64,000 nucleotides of DNA from Blakeslea trispora (GCA_025331445.1 JAIWNE010000005.1:496001-560000); one strand, 5' to 3'. Positions 1-10,470 are shown, counted from the stretch's first letter. The notes: generated by a model not told the origin, from the letters alone. Numbers and translations: made by a program.

Positions 1-1
1 C

Positions 2-344
2 GTAACAAAGATTGTCAAGAATAACAATCAAATAGGCTACCCAAACACAGTCAAAGCGATACCAGTAGCGTTGAAAGACGCCTATTTCTTTGATATATTT
101 CATCAATCACTTTTGAGACATTTTCATGAGCTGAATATGAGATACAAAAATGGTAAAAGGAGACATATTAGACATGAAGAGAAAGCTTGACGAAGACCTA
201 AAGAGGGTTCCTGAAAACCATCTTCTCAAAGTCTGGAAAGGTTGTATTGTTCAAGCAAGGGTGTACCATCAGGATTTCCTCAAGTTAAATGAGTCAGAGG
301 AGCCTCTGGAAGAAATTCATAATGTTGAAATGACTTCTTCCTGA
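2..344 (+). pseudogene. Degenerate transposase C-terminal fragment (window edge)
   Basis: Two overlapping frames read as protein-like but do not join. The frame from base 2 is open for about 60 codons with a basic stretch near its end. The frame from base 150 encodes a piece with RVPENHLLKVWKGCIVQA and YHQDFL, which resembles the C-terminal tail of DDE transposases of the Tc1/IS630 kind. A frameshift near base 150 would connect them. The upstream part lies outside the window. I read it as a decayed transposase end, next to the further transposase pieces downstream. Family assignment is by general resemblance only. Confidence 0.35.
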
Positions 345-819
345 GTTTGAATTTGTACAAAATTAATTATCATTTCAAAAAAAATTGTTTTTGTTGCTCA
401 TCACATTCAACCTTTTCAATCCTAACAAAAAGTAGATAAAAAAAAATTGGCCATTTTTCTGAGCCTAACGGTACTACTTTCATTAAATTCTGATAACTGC
501 AACTAGAGAAAATCAAAAACGGGGCGGGGCGATAATTTTTGAATATATCTCTAAAGCAATGTAATTCGTTCTTGTCTATTTCTCTGGTCTAAGAGAACAA
601 TTTAACAAATAAAATAAAGTCTTTCTTAATACCTTATCTAAAAATATATTCAAAAAGTCTCGCCTCAATAATCTTTTCTTGTTGTGACTGTTATGTGTGA
701 AAAGCACTCTCTTTTCTCTCTTATCACCGTTAAGAAATAAGTTCTCATAAAACACTTTATCCAAAGCCCGTCTTAGATTCTCCTGAATTCACAAATAAAA
801 CTTTTGTTCCTCAAGTTGA
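345..819. other. Intergenic, AT-rich; no gene seen
   Basis: No convincing coding frame. A short G/C run (GGGGCGGGGCG) near base 520 stands out from the AT-rich background. The following stretch TTTTTGAATAT-TCTCTAAA near 535 resembles one near 18,030, which may be a shared element end, but the match is short. Confidence 0.4.
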
Positions 820-1777
820 GTGTACGATGTAGTCAAGGAAAACAAATTAAAAAACGACCATTCCAAGAAGCCAGAAACCCAAGAGACTTTTATTAAGCTT
901 CTTGGCATTACAAGTAATGCCGTTAAGCAAGCAACTCGTATAAGCAATTCCCAGTCGAAAGCTTCCGAAAAGAGGCGTATTGGCCGCCCTCCTTGTGAAA
1001 TCGAGAGAGATTATATTTCAGTCGTGAAGAGTGTTGTCAAAAACTTCAAAAAGGTCTTCCAGCCACTGTAAAGACTGTTAAAAAAGCTTTGAAAGACAAG
1101 TATAATATCGATGTATCAAAACAGACTCTTTTGAGGGATATGCATACCTTAAAGTTGCGATACAAACAAGGTATCCACAGAAACATCAACCGTGATTCTT
1201 ATGCCAATGTTGAATATCGACACAAGTATGTCAGTGAAAGGCTACAAAGCCCGAATGGAAAATGCAGACCAATCAAGCCTGAGGTGTTTCTTGATGAGTC
1301 ATATTGCCATCTTGACCATCATGCTAAGAAGATTTGGGCTCCTGTTAAGAATTTAATCAATGAGTTTGGACGAAAACCAATGATGGTGATTTTTGCTGCA
1401 TTTGTTATTTTTAGGGAGGGTAGAAGGGTTGACGCTGAAATGATCAAAGACAGCGTAACTGTGTGGCCAGTCAATGGTGGAAAGAATGTCAATCCTGACT
1501 CTCATGACCACTTCACTGCCGAAAAGTTTGAACGGTTGTTCGAGAGACTTGGCAAGTCACTCTTGCCTTATGGTAGCTGTATCATCCATATGGATGGTGC
1601 ATCCTATCATAAGCGCAAACTAAGCCCTACCCCCAAACAGAGGTAGTAAGAAGAAGAAGATTGCGGATTGGTTGATGCAGTAAAAATGCATGGAATTGGA
1701 TGAGAAGAGCAATCCAAAGAAGATGAAGAAGGAGGCTCTTCTGGACCCGGTTAAACAGTTAGGAGTCAAGCCTACAT
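820..1777 (+). pseudogene. DDE (Tc1/IS630-like) transposase, disrupted
   Basis: The frame at 820-1071 encodes an N-terminal piece with a basic RRIGRPP motif, as found between helix-turn-helix and catalytic domains of Tc1/IS630 transposases. The frame at 1089-1646 continues with FLDESY (first catalytic Asp region), then IIHMDGASYHKR (second catalytic Asp region). After 1646 the similarity continues in another frame with in-frame stops (K/E-rich linker up to about 1775). The third acidic residue and the usual TPPYHP...QPIE block are not seen, so the copy is truncated as well as frameshifted. No intact TIR was found around it. Inactive relic. Confidence 0.75.
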
Positions 1778-2768
1778 TTGGATGCCACGAGTGTATTCAG
1801 TCAATTCGAAACAGAACCCGAAAGCCATTGCGGTTTATGTGATGGGATATTCACAACAAAGCACATGCTTGGACAGCATTTATCTACTGTGCATTGTATG
1901 AGCGAAATGTACATCAACAGCTATCCCAGATCAGTTGAGAAAAGAGAACTTAGTGTTACAGCTAATGAAGAAGAGCAAGACGAAGATAACTTTGAACTGG
2001 ATTTCAATGACTCTGAAGTTTAAGAAGAAAACAAAGACACTGACAGACTTTTGGATCAGCTTCTAAATGAGCGCATTTAAACACTACAAGGGGTGCTCAA
2101 TAAAAGAGTCGAAGAAAATGTAAATGCAGAGTCAGCATTTTCATTCAAAAACATTGAGGCAATGATATAACATGTCTTGGTAGATGGAGATAATGACATG
2201 ACATCTCAAAGAATGATGATGAAAATGCTTTATGCATTCAATCTTTTACTGATCGTTTCTGAAGAAGCCTTCAGAAAGAACGAAAAAGTTATTTTGCCAA
2301 CATTCAACAAGTTGATGCATTATCAAGACCAAGTTCGCAGTAAAACCCCATTTTTTTCCCAAGCAAGTCTGTCATCTTAGAAAACGACAACAATATGATT
2401 GAAGGATGTGTGAACCTACTTTCAGACCATCTAAAACTATTGGCGTTCAACTCAAGAAAATTACTAAGGATTTTCTCTGCTCCTGATTGTACTCTCAATC
2501 AGTAAACTTACTAGTATTTCAAATACTGGTTTTCGCATTCAATTTCTTTCAGACTATTGTAAAGAGATGGGGCACGTTGACAATAGACATGTTTGCTAGC
2601 AGACAAAATACTCAGTTACCCACATAATGGAGCTTACGATCAGACCCCAAAGCAGCAGCGACAGATGCATTTGTAGAACAATGACCGACGAAAGGCATCT
2701 ATGCCTACCCACCATGGAAGCTGATTCTTCTAGTATTGCAAACTGCCACGAAATTGAAGGCACAGTTT
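1778..2768 (+). mobile_element. DIRS-like (tyrosine-recombinase type) retrotransposon relic, internally deleted
   Basis: The first part (about 1778-2500) is gag-like. It begins with a canonical C2H2 finger (HCGLC...HMLGQHLSTVH, spacing C-X2-C-X12-H-X4-H), followed by an acidic stretch, and continues with stops and a frameshift at the T-run near 2350. The second part (about 2548-2768) reads RWGTLTIDMFASRQN, then QLPT-stop-W, DPKAAATDAF and GIYAYPPWKLIL. This is the RNase H end of DIRS-type and related reverse transcriptases (the DLFAS / YPPW signature), with in-frame stops at 2625 and 2682. The reverse transcriptase expected between them is missing. The mariner-like element begins exactly where the RNase H frame stops. 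DIRS-type is preferred over Ty3 on the RNase H motif; the tyrosine recombinase is not in the window. Confidence 0.65.
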
Positions 2769-2819
2769 TTTTTAGGGTGATTTCGCTAAAAGTCGCTGTC
2801 AATTTCGCTCATTTTTGCA
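2763..2819 (+). repeat. 5' TIR of the mariner-like element
   Basis: Pairs with the reverse complement of 4005-4086. Relative to that arm it lacks 21 nt that lie between two TTTCGC direct repeats, so a slippage-type deletion has shortened this arm. Confidence 0.85.
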
Positions 2820-2868
2820 CTACCATTATTACAACGTCATTCTTCTCAAACATTATCAATCGACAAAA

Positions 2869-3904
2869 CGGCTTTAGCGACGATAACTCTGCTAACCGTG
2901 CAACAAGTAACGCATCAACTTCTCAAAAAAAAAAGAGAGGCTCATATGCTAAAGTCACTGATCGAAAGCGACAGCAAGTCATCGAGCAATTTTGACCATC
3001 GGCAACAGCAAGACACAGATTACAATTGACAATCGACTTGCTTTGAGTACAGCGAGATCTATCGTCAACACTTACTTGAAGAAAAATCGGGTGCATTCAA
3101 AGCCGAGAGGTGGTAATCAGGTCAAGCCATTGATCCGGAATGAAGCACTCGAGCTTATGGAAACCCGTTTGAATGATAATCCATTGCTTACATTGCAGCA
3201 ACTTCACGACCTGCTTCTCAATGAGTTCGATGCTGATGTAAGCTTGTCAACTCTGCATCAATATTGCTATAAAAAACTCTGCTTCGCTCTGAAATGTGTC
3301 AGACCACTTCCTGAAAAAAGGAATGATGAAGATACATTGGAAGCCAGAGATCAATACATCAAGGAAATATTGGAGCAGGACATCAGCTAAAAATCTAACT
3401 GCATCTTTGTTGATGAAGCTGGATTCAATTCCTCGCAAATCCAAAGACATGGTAGATCAATGAAGGGAGATTCTGCTGATGTGATCGTACAACTGAGCAG
3501 AGGCACCAACCATACGATCATTGCCGCTACTTCTTACCATGGCATGGAACTATGTCATGTCAAGTTGGTAGCAGGTGGAACTACAGCTGACATTTTCATT
3601 GAATTTTTGAGGTGCTTCTTTGACAAACCAAAGAGCGAGCAAAATCCTCAATACATTATCATGGATAATGCGCTAATCCACAAATCTCCCAAAGTTGCAA
3701 ACTTTGTGGACAACTACATGAAAGGCAAAGAGGCGATCCACAAGATCAATTTCCTCCCCCCCTTACTCACCTTTCCTGAACCCGATTGAAGAATGCCTCT
3801 CTAAGATGAAGTATTTCGTCAAGAGACAACCCTTGACGAAGAAACGCAATTTGGCACAAGTTTTGAAAGAAGCAAGTGAATGCGTCACCAAAGAAGATTT
3901 TTAA
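2869..3904 (+). pseudogene. Mariner-like transposase, disrupted
   Basis: In order: a basic N-terminus (KKKRGSYAKVTDRKRQQ), a helix-turn-helix region (DNPLLTLQQLHDLLLNEF around 3175-3225), then the catalytic core with IFVDEAGFN (first Asp, about 3400), YIIMDNALIHKSPKV (second Asp, about 3660) and the NPIEECLSKMKYF block (third acidic residue, about 3785). Frame is lost near 2995, a stop interrupts at 3388, and a frameshift in a C-run near 3757 separates the second and third catalytic blocks. All three acidic residues of the DDE/D triad are therefore present but split among frames. Recently dead rather than ancient, because the blocks are still easy to read. Confidence 0.85.
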
Positions 3905-4004
3905 GGTTAGATCAACCATTCAAAGCAGTTCTTTTTGAGTTGCTCAAGTATGGAGAAGGATATCTGATCATCTCTCACAATAATAAACATAAGAATTTTT
4001 TTAA

Positions 4005-4086
4005 TGCAAGAATGAGTGAAATTGACAGCGGCTTTTGGCGAAATTGATTTTGCTGAGAGCGAAATCATTCTAAAAAAAAAAAGCTG
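4005..4086 (-). repeat. 3' TIR of the mariner-like element
   Basis: The longer of the two arms. The outer end is GCTG preceded by an A-run. It contains a 21-nt segment missing from the 5' arm. Confidence 0.85.
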
Positions 4087-4177
4087 CATCGCTCAGTACT
4101 GTGACTGATTTTTTCTTAGCAGGACTAAATATTAATCGATGATGAATCAATAAAGGATTATTCTTATTCCAAGCGTC

Positions 4178-4692
4178 ATGACAACAAGTCCTGTGTATGC
4201 TGAATCAGAAGAACTGGTAGCACTCGTTCGAGACGCGTCAAAGCAGCCTGGTCAAGATTATGTGATTGTGGATGTACGAGGTGATGACTATCGAGTAAGT
4301 CCATCTATTTGGTATGGACTTGTTTTAGTCTAACATATGAAAAAAGGGTGGTCATATCCCAGGTGCTATCAATGTACCTGCCAATACAATGTATGATAAA
4401 GCCAATGATCTTATTCAACAATACAGTCATGTACCTGTCATCTATTTTCATTGTGCTCTATCTCAAGTCAGAGGTAAAAAAAAAAAAGGCAACTATGCTT
4501 GTTATTCACACACTCAAGCTAGGTCCTAAATCAGCACGTATCTACAGCGAGACTATCCAAAATTTAGGTAAACAGACAGATCAAAAAGTCAAGATATTAC
4601 GCTATGGATTTGAAGGTTGGCATTCGAAATATAAGCAACAAGTAGATTTGATAGAAGATTATGATCCCTCTGTTTGGCAATGGGCTGATTAA
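4178..4692 (+). CDS. Rhodanese-fold CDC25/Acr2-like phosphatase
   Basis: Three exons (4178-4294, 4347-4473, 4523-4692) give 137 aa. A single rhodanese domain covers nearly all of it: VIVDVRGDDYRGGHIPGA near residue 30-47 and the active-site loop HCALSQVRGPKSA. The Cys is followed by five residues and Arg (C-X5-R), the loop length of CDC25 phosphatases and arsenate reductases (yeast Ych1/Acr2, S. pombe Ibp1), rather than the four-residue spacing of sulfurtransferase rhodaneses. Likely a small cytosolic or nuclear phosphatase or arsenate reductase; which one cannot be told from sequence. Intron 1 has a clear CTAAC branch point. Its promoter lies in the 90 bp after the transposon end. Confidence 0.88.
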
Positions 4693-4756
4693 AAAAAAAA
4701 GGATTTATATATTTACACTGGTCTAAAAAAAAAAAGAAAGGGATTGTCTCTTTTGT

Positions 4757-5337
4757 CTACTTTCTAACCAACAAGTAGATATTTTCACCCACAGTCAAGT
4801 TTTGTAAATGTCTATAATCACCCTCCAAACACATCAAAAGACCACCATAAGATACATAAACAGAACTAATAAGCCATTATATGAGTGATGGTGATTTGGT
4901 TGAATTAAATATTAAACACTTACACTTGTTGGCCAGCAGAGGCACCCTTGTTAGAGTCTTCATATCGGTATACTTTACCAAACATGACATATTCATATTC
5001 ATCACTCAAGTCGCGTTCTCCAGGAGCACGTTCACGCCAACTTTCTTTCTTTTCAACACCACTGGCATTTGCATTGGCCTCAAGTGAAAGAGAAGAGGCC
5101 AAGACAAGAGAGAACTTTTCTCCAACCTTCAAAGGGTAGATTTCAGCATTGAAATCCAAAGTCAAGTCCATTTCATAGTTCTCAGAACGAGCGACAAGAC
5201 GAGAGACTAATAGAATGGTTGAATATGTGTTCTCTTTCTGCTCATTCTTTCTTTCTACCTCTGTCAAAACGCTTTCCTTGAGGGTCAAGGTCTTTAATGT
5301 CGAAAATATCTTGGAATAAAATGTTGTCAGTAGACAT
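4757..5337 (-). CDS. RPB8: RNA polymerase I/II/III shared subunit RPABC3 (Rpb8)
   Basis: Three exons (5259-5337, 4924-5206, 4757-4865) give 156 aa, close to the usual ~146. The family landmarks are in order: N-terminal [50 protein letters not shown], and a C-terminal [14 protein letters not shown]...ENIYLLVRK. Rpb8 is an OB-fold subunit common to all three nuclear RNA polymerases. The first intron begins GTAGAA, a weak donor, but the frame and family alignment demand it. The last exon reads [10 protein letters not shown] directly after the GTAAGT intron. An extra acidic/Ser insert lies after LVLASSLS. Converges with the rhodanese gene: stop codons are 64 bp apart. Confidence 0.95.
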
Positions 5338-5469
5338 GGTTTGTAATAGAGAAGAAGAAGAAAAAGATAATAATTAAAAAAAAAAAAATCCAAGTTAAAT
5401 GAAGGCCAACAGTCACTTTAAATACCCAACAGAGGCTTAGCCTACTTCTTTTCTCTTCTTTTTTTCATC

Positions 5470-6359
5470 ATGATAGAAATCAATCAAACCAAGGTAGAGT
5501 AGGCACTTGTCTAAAGCTTTTCCGAAACTCATTGTCGTTAGGCCAAAAAAGCATTTCAAGCTCTTTTTAAACACGAATCCAGCACAAACCCAGACAGTGA
5601 TGAAGCCATCTGGTTAATGGTCTCTACATTCAACAAGATTAACGCTGTGAACCAAAGACCTACTCGAATGTAAAAAAGAAAAAAAGGAAAAAGCGGATGG
5701 ACTAGACAAGCATACTTATGTTTTCTTATTGGTAGCGTAGTGTATTGAAGCATGGTTGTCAACTACCAGGTGTCTATCGTTGTCTATTTACAAGAAAGAA
5801 TCAACAACAACATAAAGATACCATTCGAGAAAAGAAGATCAAGGGAGTGCACAAGGTGATTGACCTAAAGCATCTCAAGAAACAATACAGTTCGAAAGAA
5901 GCCAAACAAAAGTTGATGGACGATTTTGATATGTTTATGGCTGAAAAAACAATTTTGAATGATCTGCACAAGATATTGGGTAAAGAAGTCTACAAGAAGC
6001 GAAGGTAAAGATAGACATTTTGTTTGCTTCGATGGGTGACTGACATGAACTCTAGAGAACCTATTCCAGTAGATCTTCATCGACCTGATTTACAAAAAGA
6101 GATTTTACGTACAGCCAAATCTACTTTTATGAATTTCCACTTGGGTTCTTGCTATGCTGTCAAAATAGCCACACTCGCTCAAACACCAACGATTGCCTTT
6201 GAGAACTTTATGTCTGCTTATGAAAAGATTGTGGAGGCTACACCAGGGGGTGTTGACAACATTCGATCTTTTCAAATCAAGACTTCTCATTCTATTAGTT
6301 TACCTATTTATGATGCTGTTGAAGAATACAAGGAAGATGTTGAAGAAGAAGAAGAATAA
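5470..6359 (+). CDS. Ribosomal L1-domain ribosome-biogenesis protein (Utp30/Cic1/RSL1D1 type)
   Basis: Four exons (5470-5493, 5542-5669, 5741-6004, 6056-6359) give 239 aa. The ribosomal L1-like fold is recognisable from DEAIWLMVST, LFTRKNQQQHKD, VHKVIDLKHLKKQ, the mid-domain FDMFMAEKTILNDLHKILGK and EPIPVDL, then a C-terminal helix region and an acidic EDVEEEEE tail. Proteins of this family (yeast Utp30, Cic1; human RSL1D1) bind pre-ribosomes in the nucleolus. The length is close to Utp30 and much shorter than RSL1D1. The first exon is only eight codons, followed by an intron starting GTAGAG. The start is the first ATG compatible with the domain. Confidence 0.85.
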
Positions 6360-6427
6360 AAAAAATAAAAATAAAATGTTAAAACGCCCTCTTTTTTTTC
6401 TATTTTTCTTTTCTTTTCTTTTCTTAA

Positions 6428-6937
6428 ATGTCATTGTTCAAAGTTGCTTTCAGACCTTTGATTGATTCATCCCTCATTCGTGCTCATTCAACTCATTCCA
6501 CTGCTTTCCTTAAAGACTTTATGACAACTCAAGAAAAGGGTCCTATTCAACTGTCGATTGAAGACAAGGTAAGACTACATGTAAGACATGGTACAAAGCA
6601 CTTAAAACTTTTTTTTTGATAGATTACAGAAGCACTTCAACCTTCTATTCTAGAAACTATCAATGAATCTCATCTCCATGCTCATCATGCTGCCATGAAG
6701 GGTAATACCAACAAGGAGACTCACTTCAAGTAAGTAGAAAAGAAAAGAAGAGAGAGAAAAAACAATTTCTTATGGCTATCTAGGGTTACTGTGGTTTCTG
6801 AAGCATTTCAAGGCAAATCACTGATGCAACGTCACCGTTTGATCTACAACTTATTGTCTGATGAACTTCAACATCAAGGTCTTCATGCCTTGACCTTAAA
6901 GACAAAGACATTGGCTGAAGTCGAGAAGAAGCAATAA
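6428..6937 (+). CDS. BOL1: BolA family protein, probably mitochondrial
   Basis: Three exons (6428-6568, 6623-6729, 6784-6937) give 133 aa. The BolA fold covers the C-terminal two thirds: ITEALQPSILETINESHLHAHHAAM, then THFKVTVVSEAF and LMQRHRLIYNLL, with the usual conserved His/Arg residues. BolA proteins work with monothiol glutaredoxins in iron-sulfur cluster delivery. The N-terminal 30 residues are rich in Arg/Ser/His with few acids (FKVAFRPLIDSSLIRAHSTH), consistent with a mitochondrial presequence, hence the Bol1 rather than cytosolic Bol2 assignment (inference). Its stop lies 11 bp from the stop of the opposing IPI1 gene. Confidence 0.9.
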
Positions 6938-6948
6938 TAATAAAATGT

Positions 6949-9259
6949 TTATTGATATAAGCCAACTTGTTTGACTTGTTGACATTGTTCAATGGCCTTG
7001 ATCATCTTCTCGGTAGGTTGATCGAGATAATAGACATAATCCAGTGCACGCTGTTGAACATCCGCTGGTAAATCCTGAAAGGGACCGAACAGAGGTCCTC
7101 TAGCCAGCTGAACGAAAAAGAAGGGCACCAAAGCAGTCTCTACTTGCTTTAATGTACTCTTTTCAAACACATCTTGATCTCCTCTTTTGGCTACTGCACA
7201 TAATACATTGAGGATCATCTATGGATCACTTGTGAGTTTTACTTGTTTTTTCTTTCACACTAAAGACACACTTACTCGGCTGGTCTCTATATGATTGGCT
7301 CTTAATTGCCATAATGTCTTGGGTAGACTGACAAGCCATTCTGATAATAATCTAGCTAATTCAGATTCCTTTGTCATTCTAAATTGACCTTGGTAACTAG
7401 GTGTGGATTGGATCTAGATGACATAACATGAATACATTAAATATATCTATACGAAATGTCTTACCATATAAACCCGTGTAATGAAATTCAACAAGACCTT
7501 TTTAGAGGCAGCATTAGGTTGACAGGCATGATAGTATTGAAGAGTGGCCCTAAAGACCACCAAACTTTCTTCATACGCTAGACAGTTCAAAAAGCCCCAG
7601 ATAGCAGGTAAAAGACTGGTGAGATGATCAGCGCTAAAGCTTGAACTCGTCTGTTGTTCATGACCCAACAGAGCCAATACATGTTGTACCACTGAACTTG
7701 CCCAAGAAGGCATCTCTGCTACTCCTTCCTCTGATACTTGCATTTGAGCCAACAAAAAGAGAGAAGTCAGTTCACACAACATGATATTCATCTCTTGTAA
7801 CAGATCATTCACTTTAGTACTACGTTGACCAAGACCATCTGAACCATAAGGGAAATAGACAGTCAGATGCTTCAAAAGGTTATTGAGGTCGGCTAGAGGT
7901 GGTTGTTGACCCGAACTGACCATGGCTCTCCACAAGACAAGAGAGAGTCGAAGAATCTGATAGAGGAGTTCAAGAGCAGGTGTCATAGAGATACCTGCCA
8001 TAAAGACAGAGGGAGCGGCTTCTAACCAGGAAGCCACAAGCATAGGCTGAAATGTCTCGATCAACTGTCGGACATCTTTCAGTCGTTCATCCTGACTGAA
8101 TTCAGTTTGTGTGTTTGTATCCGGTCCCGAAGAACCAAAGAGATGAAGATGAGAAAAGGTATGTTTGGATAGATAAGGTGCTACTGAGGCAACCATGGGG
8201 TGCACAGGCATAGAGGGTTTAGAATAGAGTGTGGTGAAGGTGTTGGGTAAGGCATAGTGTTGCATGGTACTGTTGAAGGATTGTTTAGCATATGGATTGG
8301 TGAGGTAGTTGGTCAAGAACCAATAAGGATCTTGATTGTCACTCGATAGACCTGCTTCCAAGAATCGAGAGAGACTGGAGAATAAGCCTAGTTTACTTTT
8401 ATGGATATGTAAATGTGACTTGGTAGCAGCAGCCTTGATGGAGGCAGCTGTGGTTGCATTTGTTGTTGTTGTTGCTGTTGCTGTTTGAGCGTGCATACTG
8501 TTGGCATCCACCGTCAGTAAACTCATATAATTACCCATGATACGGGTCCAAAATTTAGTCACCACCATCTCGGGTGCAATCTGAATCCAGAGATCCATCA
8601 GTTTAACGGCATCTAGTCGAACATCCTCAAAGATATGTGTCATGGCTGAACAGGTATAGATGATCAATAAGGACATGAACGGTTCCAATTCTGCCGGATC
8701 TATTTCGGTCATGGTCTCTTTTAAAAAGTGTAATGTAGCCTTTCTGACTTCACGATCCTAAAGAGAGAATGAGCTTGGATGCACTTCCTGACTTGTAGTC
8801 ACTTACATCGTCTACAAACAATTTGAGTAAGCCATGAACAACCAAGCCCAAGGATGAGACGAGGAGAGGTGGATGCTTTGAACAAATATCGACCATGCCT
8901 GCCAATGCTTCTTTACGAACACCTGCGTTATAGTGTTTCAGCTGAACAATCAGATCGGCCAATGTCAAGTTACGACTGGTCGTAATCTCGTGCGATTTGT
9001 CTTCATTGATACTCTGATTAGGAAGCACGATGCCTATTTAAGGTGTTGAGTTGCTTTGATTAACAGCAAGATGTTTTTGATTACTTTTGGATCGAAATGA
9101 AGTATCTGTGAAATTATCAGGGATAGCCTTCTTTTTGCCTACTTTGAGTTTTGTTTTCTAGGAGAAAAGGAAGGTAAGTGTCTGTTGTTTTTGTGGTTTT
9201 TTCCAAGTTACTTTGAAGTCTTCGTTTTTGGCAGCTTTCTTTTTTCTAGCGTTAGGCAT
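6949..9259 (-). CDS. IPI1: Pre-rRNA processing protein IPI1 / TEX10 homologue
   Basis: Six exons (9212-9259, 9085-9157, 8807-9033, 7465-8757, 7276-7413, 6949-7218) give 682 aa. The Lys-rich start is typical. Residues ~50-200 are the Ipi1 N-terminal Armadillo-like domain: LTLADLIVQLKHYNAGVRKEA, the DDREVRKATLHFL repeat, then the signature around YTCSAMTHIFEDVRLDAVKLMDLW and FWTRIMGNYMSLL. The remainder is helical. Ipi1 is a subunit of the Rix1 complex (Rix1-Ipi1-Ipi3, with the Rea1 ATPase) that matures pre-60S particles and ITS2. It is longer than the yeast protein (about 330 aa) and shorter than animal TEX10 (about 930 aa). Exon 1 of 16 codons starts at the first ATG. Confidence 0.9.
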
Positions 9260-9584
9260 AATGAGGAACAATAGAGAGGGACTCTTTTCTTTTTTTCCTT
9301 TTTTTTTTCTTTTAGGAAACTTGATTGTGACTTGGCTTCAATAAGATAAAGTGCTATGTGTGTGTGCGTGTGTCCGAGTCGATTTGACTTTTTTCTCTCT
9401 TTAGGCCTTGTTTCAATCATAAATGAAACAAGCATAGTCTTCCCTACATTATTTATTATGAGCCAGGTCATCTCAATGCTATACAGCCTCTCTTTTTTGT
9501 AATACATAAAGAAGTATGTGTTGCAAAAAGCTAATCTGTTGCAACACAAAGAAATATTAGAGCTAGTCTTTAATCAAATAAAGG

Positions 9585-9635
9585 AGTGATTACTGTACAT
9601 TATTCTGCAGTAGAGAAAGAGAGAATATGGTGCTA
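9585..9635 (+). repeat. 51-bp dispersed repeat, copy A
   Basis: Matches 17,778-17,828 in the same orientation with a single G/A difference. It includes TACTGT...(G/A)CAGTA, an interrupted inverted repeat around ACATTATTCT. Nature unknown; an element end or a regulatory module are both possible. Confidence 0.8.
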
Positions 9636-10390
9636 TTATATCAACAAAATCATGCAGATTAACCATGTCACACAAACTGCAATTCGCTTGTAGATGTGTT
9701 TGTCTCAATAGCTAGTCTATCTATATAACTCATATGGTTCATATGGTTATGTGAAAGTATCTACCTTGACGTTACAGTAAAAGTAGACAGTACTAAGACT
9801 TGCTTCATGTACTCTTAGTATACCAAATTGTAGTGTATAGTGCTGATGATTTCTGTGTATTTCTTCATATTTTTCGATACCATGATACATTGTGTACAAT
9901 AGGTAAAAAGTATTTACCTTTGGCTACTTTAACATCTAATAATAAGCATTGTATTACACTAAGCATGAGAAGATCAATGGAGCCTATCTAGCCCCATAGT
10001 CAATGCAGTTGACGTCTATTGATACTGAGTCTGTGCGGTCATTCAGCTATGTAGCTTATTATAAGTGATGATAAGAAGAAAGTCCATGGGCATAAATATG
10101 TCCGTGCTTATAATGTGTTGGTTACTCACATTGTAAGCTTTATAAGTCACGTTATTTCTCTCATCAATGCTTATTATTTTGACAGCACTGTCGAAATAAC
10201 TCTCTTAAAAAAATAGTAATTGTTCTCAAATCTTGGGGCTAAACAACGATAGCTTGAGTTCCCCTTAACGGACCAAGCCATGTTACAGCACAAATGGAGA
10301 TGAAAAAGCTAACTCATCAATGAAAACACAATTGCTCGTCTGTCTATTTTAAAGTATAGCTTTAACACTGGCAGGAGAATTACTTTCTTT

Positions 10391-10470
10391 AGGGCCTCAA
10401 AATGAGCTTTCTTAATGGTCAGTCATTGACCATAGAATCATTAAGCAATTTTCGAAATTTTGAGACCTTC
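10391..10470. repeat. Nested palindrome (MITE-like hairpin)
   Basis: Outer arms AGGGCCTCAAAAT (10391) and ATTTTGAGACCTT (10457) face each other. Inside them are CTTAATG/CATTAAG (10411, 10439), and at the centre GGTCA-GTCAT-TGACC. The nested arms can fold into one long hairpin. No coding capacity. Confidence 0.6.

Larger units (their letters stand above)
2763..4086. mobile_element. Tc1/mariner-like DNA transposon with long TIRs (inactive)
   Basis: A 1,324-bp element bounded by inverted repeats that start CAG(T/C)TTTTTTT and continue through GATTTCGCT and CGCTGTCAATTTC into TTGCA. The dinucleotide CA flanks both ends (2761-2762 and 4087-4088), where a TA target duplication would be expected for this superfamily. 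It sits inside the RNase H part of the DIRS-like relic, so it inserted later. The transposase inside is broken by stops and frameshifts, so the copy could only move if another copy supplied the enzyme. Confidence 0.85.

Noticed and set aside
576..764. 62-codon minus-strand open frame
   Set aside because: No family features and no intron or promoter context; lies in AT-rich DNA between transposon pieces.
4087..4170. Continuation of the DIRS RNase H frame after the mariner element
   Set aside because: The translated sequence after 4,088 does not match the expected RNase H continuation; the relic seems to end at the insertion.
10040..10200. Box C-like GTGATGA near 10,066 considered as a snoRNA
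   Set aside because: No box D at suitable distance and no closing stem.
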